This document shows, in pieces, positions 61,884-64,000 of a stretch of DNA of 64,000 bases. How positions within the stretch are numbered: position 1 is the stretch's first letter; each line of letters opens with the position of its first letter. The notes below the pieces were generated by a model, which was given only the letters and a program-made list of their open reading frames with translations, searched no databases and had not been told where the DNA came from. Origin of the DNA: Neobacillus sp. DY30 (lineage in GTDB: Bacteria; Bacillota; Bacilli; Bacillales; Cytobacillaceae); NCBI RefSeq assembly GCF_030123065.1, contig NZ_CP126093.1:4036001-4100000 (forward strand). The letters are read 5' to 3'. Both the position numbers and the translations under genes were made by a program.

Positions 61884-62018
61884 ATGTTAATAAGCCCAGT
61901 AGAATTTTTTCGTAATTTGCCAAAAAAGGAATGCCCACAATGCGGGCAGCATATGGAAGAACAAGCAGAAAGCTATTTAATGGAATGCGATCGCTGTTTA
62001 ACCCATAAAGACGAATAG
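61884..62018 (+). CDS. YhfH-family small zinc-ribbon protein, copy 2
   Basis: 44 residues, MLISPVEFFRNLPKKECPQC then GQHMEEQAESYLMECDRCL: the same four Cys as copy 1, differing mainly near both ends. Many differences from copy 1 are synonymous (for example TGTCCA/TGCCCA), so selection maintains both proteins. GAGGAGG precedes the ATG; a terminator follows. Confidence 0.75.
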   Translation: MLISPVEFFRNLPKKECPQCGQHMEEQAESYLMECDRCLTHKDE

Positions 62019-62031
62019 CAAAAGGTCCCAT

Positions 62032-62056
62032 GCTTCCCTAACTGGGGAGCTTTTTT
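62032..62056 (+). terminator. Intrinsic terminator after the yhfH-like pair
   Basis: GCTTCCC-TAACT-GGGGAGC followed by T6. Confidence 0.88.
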
Positions 62057-62122
62057 GTTGGAAATTTATGCAGGAATAAACCTTATACACAAAGCAAAAG
62101 ATTATAAAAGGAGGTGTTTGTA

Positions 62123-62293
62123 ATGGCTAAAGAGTCTAGTTCATCCAATAAGAAGCAAACATCCATACATGGTGGTATTTATCCCTCTGAAAAATACGTT
62201 CCTGGTGAGTCCGTTGACCAACATAAGGAACTTGAGGATGCCAATATTATGATTACCGGAGATGAAATTCGCCAGCAAAATGAAAATCTTTAA
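62123..62293 (+). CDS. 56-residue hydrophilic protein upstream of splA
   Basis: MAKESSSSNKKQTSIHGG ... ending RQQNENL; polar, no Cys, no hydrophobic segment. AAAGGAGGTG lies eight bases before the ATG. It ends 19 bases before splA, so the two are probably co-transcribed, which hints at forespore expression. Not recognised. Confidence 0.65.
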   Translation: MAKESSSSNKKQTSIHGGIYPSEKYVPGESVDQHKELEDANIMITGDEIRQQNENL

Positions 62294-62312
62294 TTGAGGA
62301 AGGTAAACGGAT

Positions 62313-62564
62313 ATGGATATAGTTGATATTTCGAGTGCTAAACCTGGAGATGAGGTGTTTGTAATCTATCGTAATCCACATGTACCAACTGTTGCGAATA
62401 TAAGACCTGCGGAAATTGTCGCTCACCCGAAAGACCCAAATTCACTTGCGTTGTTCTTAAACGAAACTTTTCATGTGATTGAAGACGATGACGCTCTTTT
62501 TCCTACTTCTGAATCAGCACAACAAGCATTTGAGGGTCATTTCTTTGATTTTGGAGATGAATAA
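62313..62564 (+). CDS. splA: SplA-type regulator (TRAP-like)
   Basis: 83 residues, matching B. subtilis SplA (79 aa) in pattern: PGDEVFVIYRNPHVPTVANI, AEIVAHPKDP, SLALFLNETFHVIEDDDALF. SplA is an RNA-binding-like regulator of the spore photoproduct lyase operon splAB, expressed in the forespore. Here no splB follows; a terminator lies directly after the stop. GAGGAAGG precedes the ATG. Confidence 0.85.
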   Translation: MDIVDISSAKPGDEVFVIYRNPHVPTVANIRPAEIVAHPKDPNSLALFLNETFHVIEDDDALFPTSESAQQAFEGHFFDFGDE

Positions 62565-62596
62565 AAGACTGTCATTTATTTTGACAGTCTTTTTAA
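62563..62596 (+). terminator. Intrinsic terminator after splA
   Basis: AAAAGACTGTCA-TTTATTT-TGACAGTCTTTTT; it separates splA from the convergent small gene. Confidence 0.92.
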
Positions 62597-62602
62597 TACT
62601 AA

Positions 62603-62788
62603 TTAGATTTTCGGAAGCTCTCTTATTTCTGCAGCCATTTCGTTTCCACACATTGGGCAAAGCAAGTCGTCTGTTACAAAATCCTTTCTCATCCAGCCTA
62701 TACAAGCACTATCCATACAAGAGTAGATCTCAGTTTCAAGCATTATTACTTCAACTTCTTCATCCTTAGCCCTTTTACCGTAAAATAT
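62603..62788 (-). CDS. YdjO-like small Cys protein with probable AUA start
   Basis: 61 residues when started at ATA (62788): FYGKRAKDEE, then YSCMDSACIGWMRKDF and LLCPMCGNEM ... RELPKI. This matches the pattern of the cold-inducible YdjO family (C-x4-C-xGWMR, CPxC, a final RELP). AAAGGAGG sits eight bases before the ATA. Upstream in frame is TAA with no ATG, GTG or TTG between, and the first internal ATG (codon 16) would remove the conserved front. The four Cys suggest zinc binding. Confidence 0.72.
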   Translation of the reverse strand: MFYGKRAKDEEVEVIMLETEIYSCMDSACIGWMRKDFVTDDLLCPMCGNEMAAEIRELPKI

Positions 62789-62888
62789 GGGAACCGCCTC
62801 CTTTTTTTATAGTATGTACCAAAAATGTCCTTTTCATAGCAAAAAAACATTCTTTACCAAAACATTATAAGGAAGGAATAAATAGAAA

Positions 62889-63023
62889 ATGAAAATCAAT
62901 GAAAAAAAATTAACAGTAGTGGGAACCGATATAGAGGAAGTAAAGAGATTAAATAACCAATCAGGTTTAAGTTATAACCAAGTAAAACAGCTTCTAGCAG
63001 AAAAATATGCAAATAAGAGGTAG
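62889..63023 (+). CDS. 44-residue protein, gamma-SASP-like motif
   Basis: MKINEKKLTVVGTDIEEVKR, then LNNQSGLSYNQVKQLLAEKY ending ANKR. The GTDIEEVKRLN stretch recalls the TD(V/I)QEVK(R/K)xN repeat of gamma-type small acid-soluble spore proteins; the match is short and tentative. A GGAAGGAATAAATAG region precedes the ATG. It shares a terminator with the convergent MutS2-like gene. Confidence 0.6.
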   Translation: MKINEKKLTVVGTDIEEVKRLNNQSGLSYNQVKQLLAEKYANKR

Positions 63024-63055
63024 CCTTCCAAATTGGAAGGCTACCTCTTTAGAAA
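63016..63055. terminator. Bidirectional terminator
   Basis: AGAGGTAGCCTTCCA and TGGAAGGCTACCTCT form a nearly 15-bp perfect stem with T-rich ends, between the small gene and the MutS2-like gene. Confidence 0.9.
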
Positions 63056-64000
63056 TCGCTATGTTTAATAATGATTTCAGAGTCATGCCTTTTAGAAAGT
63101 ATTTTACTTTTTTTCCTGTTCTCTTTTGATTCAAAAATAATATCAAAATCATAATCGGAAGGGTATAGTTCTTCAGCTTTGATATAAAGATTTAATCTTT
63201 TGTGATTAATGGTAATTTTTTCACCCTTGACCTGTACTATATAGTTCCCTTGTTTGTCAGGACCGCCATAAACAATCCCAAATTCATTCGTTGGTGAAAT
63301 CTTAACATTGTCACCTTTACTATATTCATCGATCATTCCGTCAGGATAGATAGTCTTTTTTCTATTTTTATATTTGTTAATAATCACTTGTTTTTCTAAT
63401 TCCTTCAGCTTCAAACGGTCGGTTTCCTTGTTGTCATAGGTCATAATTTCTTTATACGTAATTTGATGTGCCCGCTCTATGATTTTCGGATGGATTCCTA
63501 GTTTTAAGGCGATTGCAAATGCTTGACTCTCTCCTCCTCTGCCTATATTTAGCCGATAGGTCGGACTGAGTGTCTCAATATTAAATTCCATCGATCCGTT
63601 AATAAACCCCGGATGCTCATCAGCAAACTCTTTTATTTCACTATAGTGGGTAGTAGCGAAAAGCATTGCTCCTTTATGGTAGAGTTGTTCTAATATCGCA
63701 GTCGCAAGTCCCATTCCTTCTCCTGGATCAGTTCCAGAACCCAGCTCATCTAAAAGTACCAAGGTTTGATCATTAGTATCCTTTAAAATTTCAATGATGT
63801 TAACGATACGCGAACTAAATGTACTAAGATTTTCAGTAATGCTTTGACCATCACCAATATCAACAAGGATACGCTGAAATATACTAAGATTACTTTCTTC
63901 GGCAGCTGGGATATGGAGACCACACTGGACCATGAGTGTCAATAATCCTACCGTTTTAATACTTACCGTTTTACCACCAGTATTTGGGCCCGTTATAACG
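63049..64000 (-). CDS. MutS2-like ATPase, N-terminal part beyond window edge
   Basis: 317 residues of the C-terminal part; the frame is open to the right edge. Walker A is VITGPNTGGKTVSIKT, the ST-rich segment is IFQRILVDIGDGQSITENLS, and Walker B is TLVLLDELGSGTDPGEGMGL followed by FATTHYSEIKEFA, all diagnostic of MutS-family ATPases of the MutS2 branch. After a coiled region the protein ends with a small basic beta domain; I see no Smr nuclease domain (no LDLRG motif), so it is a MutS2-type protein without Smr. Role: DNA or ribosome quality control in homologues. Confidence 0.85.
   Translation of the reverse strand, partial: VITGPNTGGKTVSIKTVGLLTLMVQCGLHIPAAEESNLSIFQRILVDIGDGQSITENLSTFSSRIVNIIEILKDTNDQTLVLLDELGSGTDPGEGMGLATAILEQLYHKGAMLFATTHYSEIKEFADEHPGFINGSMEFNIETLSPTYRLNIGRGGESQAFAIALKLGIHPKIIERAHQITYKEIMTYDNKETDRLKLKELEKQVIINKYKNRKKTIYPDGMIDEYSKGDNVKISPTNEFGIVYGGPDKQGNYIVQVKGEKITINHKRLNLYIKAEELYPSDYDFDIIFESKENRKKSKILSKRHDSEIIIKHSDF

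Larger units (their letters stand above)
61606..62018 (+). repeat. Tandem duplication of leader plus small gene
   Basis: Two consecutive units share TACTGTACTACAACA (61607 and 61823), then ACTGTATTAAAAAA, a GAGGAG site, and a 44-codon gene. The leaders are conserved along with the genes, so promoter and gene were duplicated together. Confidence 0.8.

Noticed and set aside
1..64000. Insertion sequences, prophage or rRNA/tRNA genes
   Set aside because: No transposase, integrase, phage structural gene, long terminal repeats or recognisable rRNA/tRNA sequence was found on either strand.

Overview
The window looks like chromosome of a spore-forming, low-GC Gram-positive of the Bacillaceae (Bacillus/Neobacillus-like). 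The reasons are strong AGGAGG-type ribosome binding sites, many U-tailed intrinsic terminators, and homologues of YkuD, RacA, YjcZ, SspH, SplA, YhfH, YdjO, the Mrp antiporter and LtaS. No rRNA, tRNA, transposase, phage or CRISPR was seen. One gene runs off each edge (a membrane protein on the left, a MutS2-like ATPase on the right).

Region 1 (1-11.8 kb) is housekeeping and sporulation/cell-surface material: a YkuD L,D-transpeptidase, a class V aminotransferase, a Spo0M-like protein behind a c-di-AMP (ydaO-type) riboswitch, a polysaccharide deacetylase, a Cof phosphatase, two adjacent RacA-like HTH/coiled-coil proteins, an acyltransferase, a nitronate monooxygenase-like flavoenzyme, a nitroreductase and an M50 protease.

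Region 2 (11.9-29.9 kb) is a catabolic island for an unidentified, probably aromatic, substrate. A ten-gene operon encodes a cupin, a type I extradiol dioxygenase, an SDR without the usual catalytic residues, a ThDP enzyme, an aldehyde dehydrogenase, an aspartate-dehydrogenase-like protein, both subunits of a Rieske ring-hydroxylating dioxygenase, a cis-dihydrodiol dehydrogenase and a two-domain VOC protein. Next to it are an MFS importer, two paralogous IclR regulators, a C-C-hydrolase-like alpha/beta hydrolase and an SsuABC/TauABC-type ABC importer. The same palindrome (TGTTTT-N6-AAAACA type) lies before the cupin, MFS, hydrolase and ABC transcripts and ties them into one regulon.

Region 3 (30-41 kb) holds aspartokinase, a NUDIX hydrolase and the homogentisate pathway (hppD, hmgA, a fumarylacetoacetase-family gene and a flavin reductase-like gene), next to a DUF534-type ABC importer that may bring in an aromatic amino acid.

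Region 4 (41-51.6 kb) holds the complete seven-gene Mrp Na+/H+ antiporter operon behind a leader that contains an intrinsic terminator, then yjcZ, an LTA synthase, sspH and small genes.

Region 5 (51.6-61.6 kb) is an anaerobic/nitrate-type module: an acyl-CoA dehydrogenase-family enzyme, a NarK-like carrier fused to a PAS domain, a second NarK behind an FNR-type site, a formate dehydrogenase whose active-site codon is an in-frame UGA followed by a fdhF-like SECIS hairpin (so a probable selenoprotein), and a membrane histidine kinase with three near-identical PAS domains of the same type as the one on the carrier.

Region 6 (61.6-64 kb) is a run of very small genes (two tandem YhfH-type, an orphan splA, a YdjO-type gene that appears to start at AUA) and the MutS2-like gene. 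Two unrelated tandem arrays of roughly 51-53-bp hairpin repeats lie at 37.1 and 56.2 kb.
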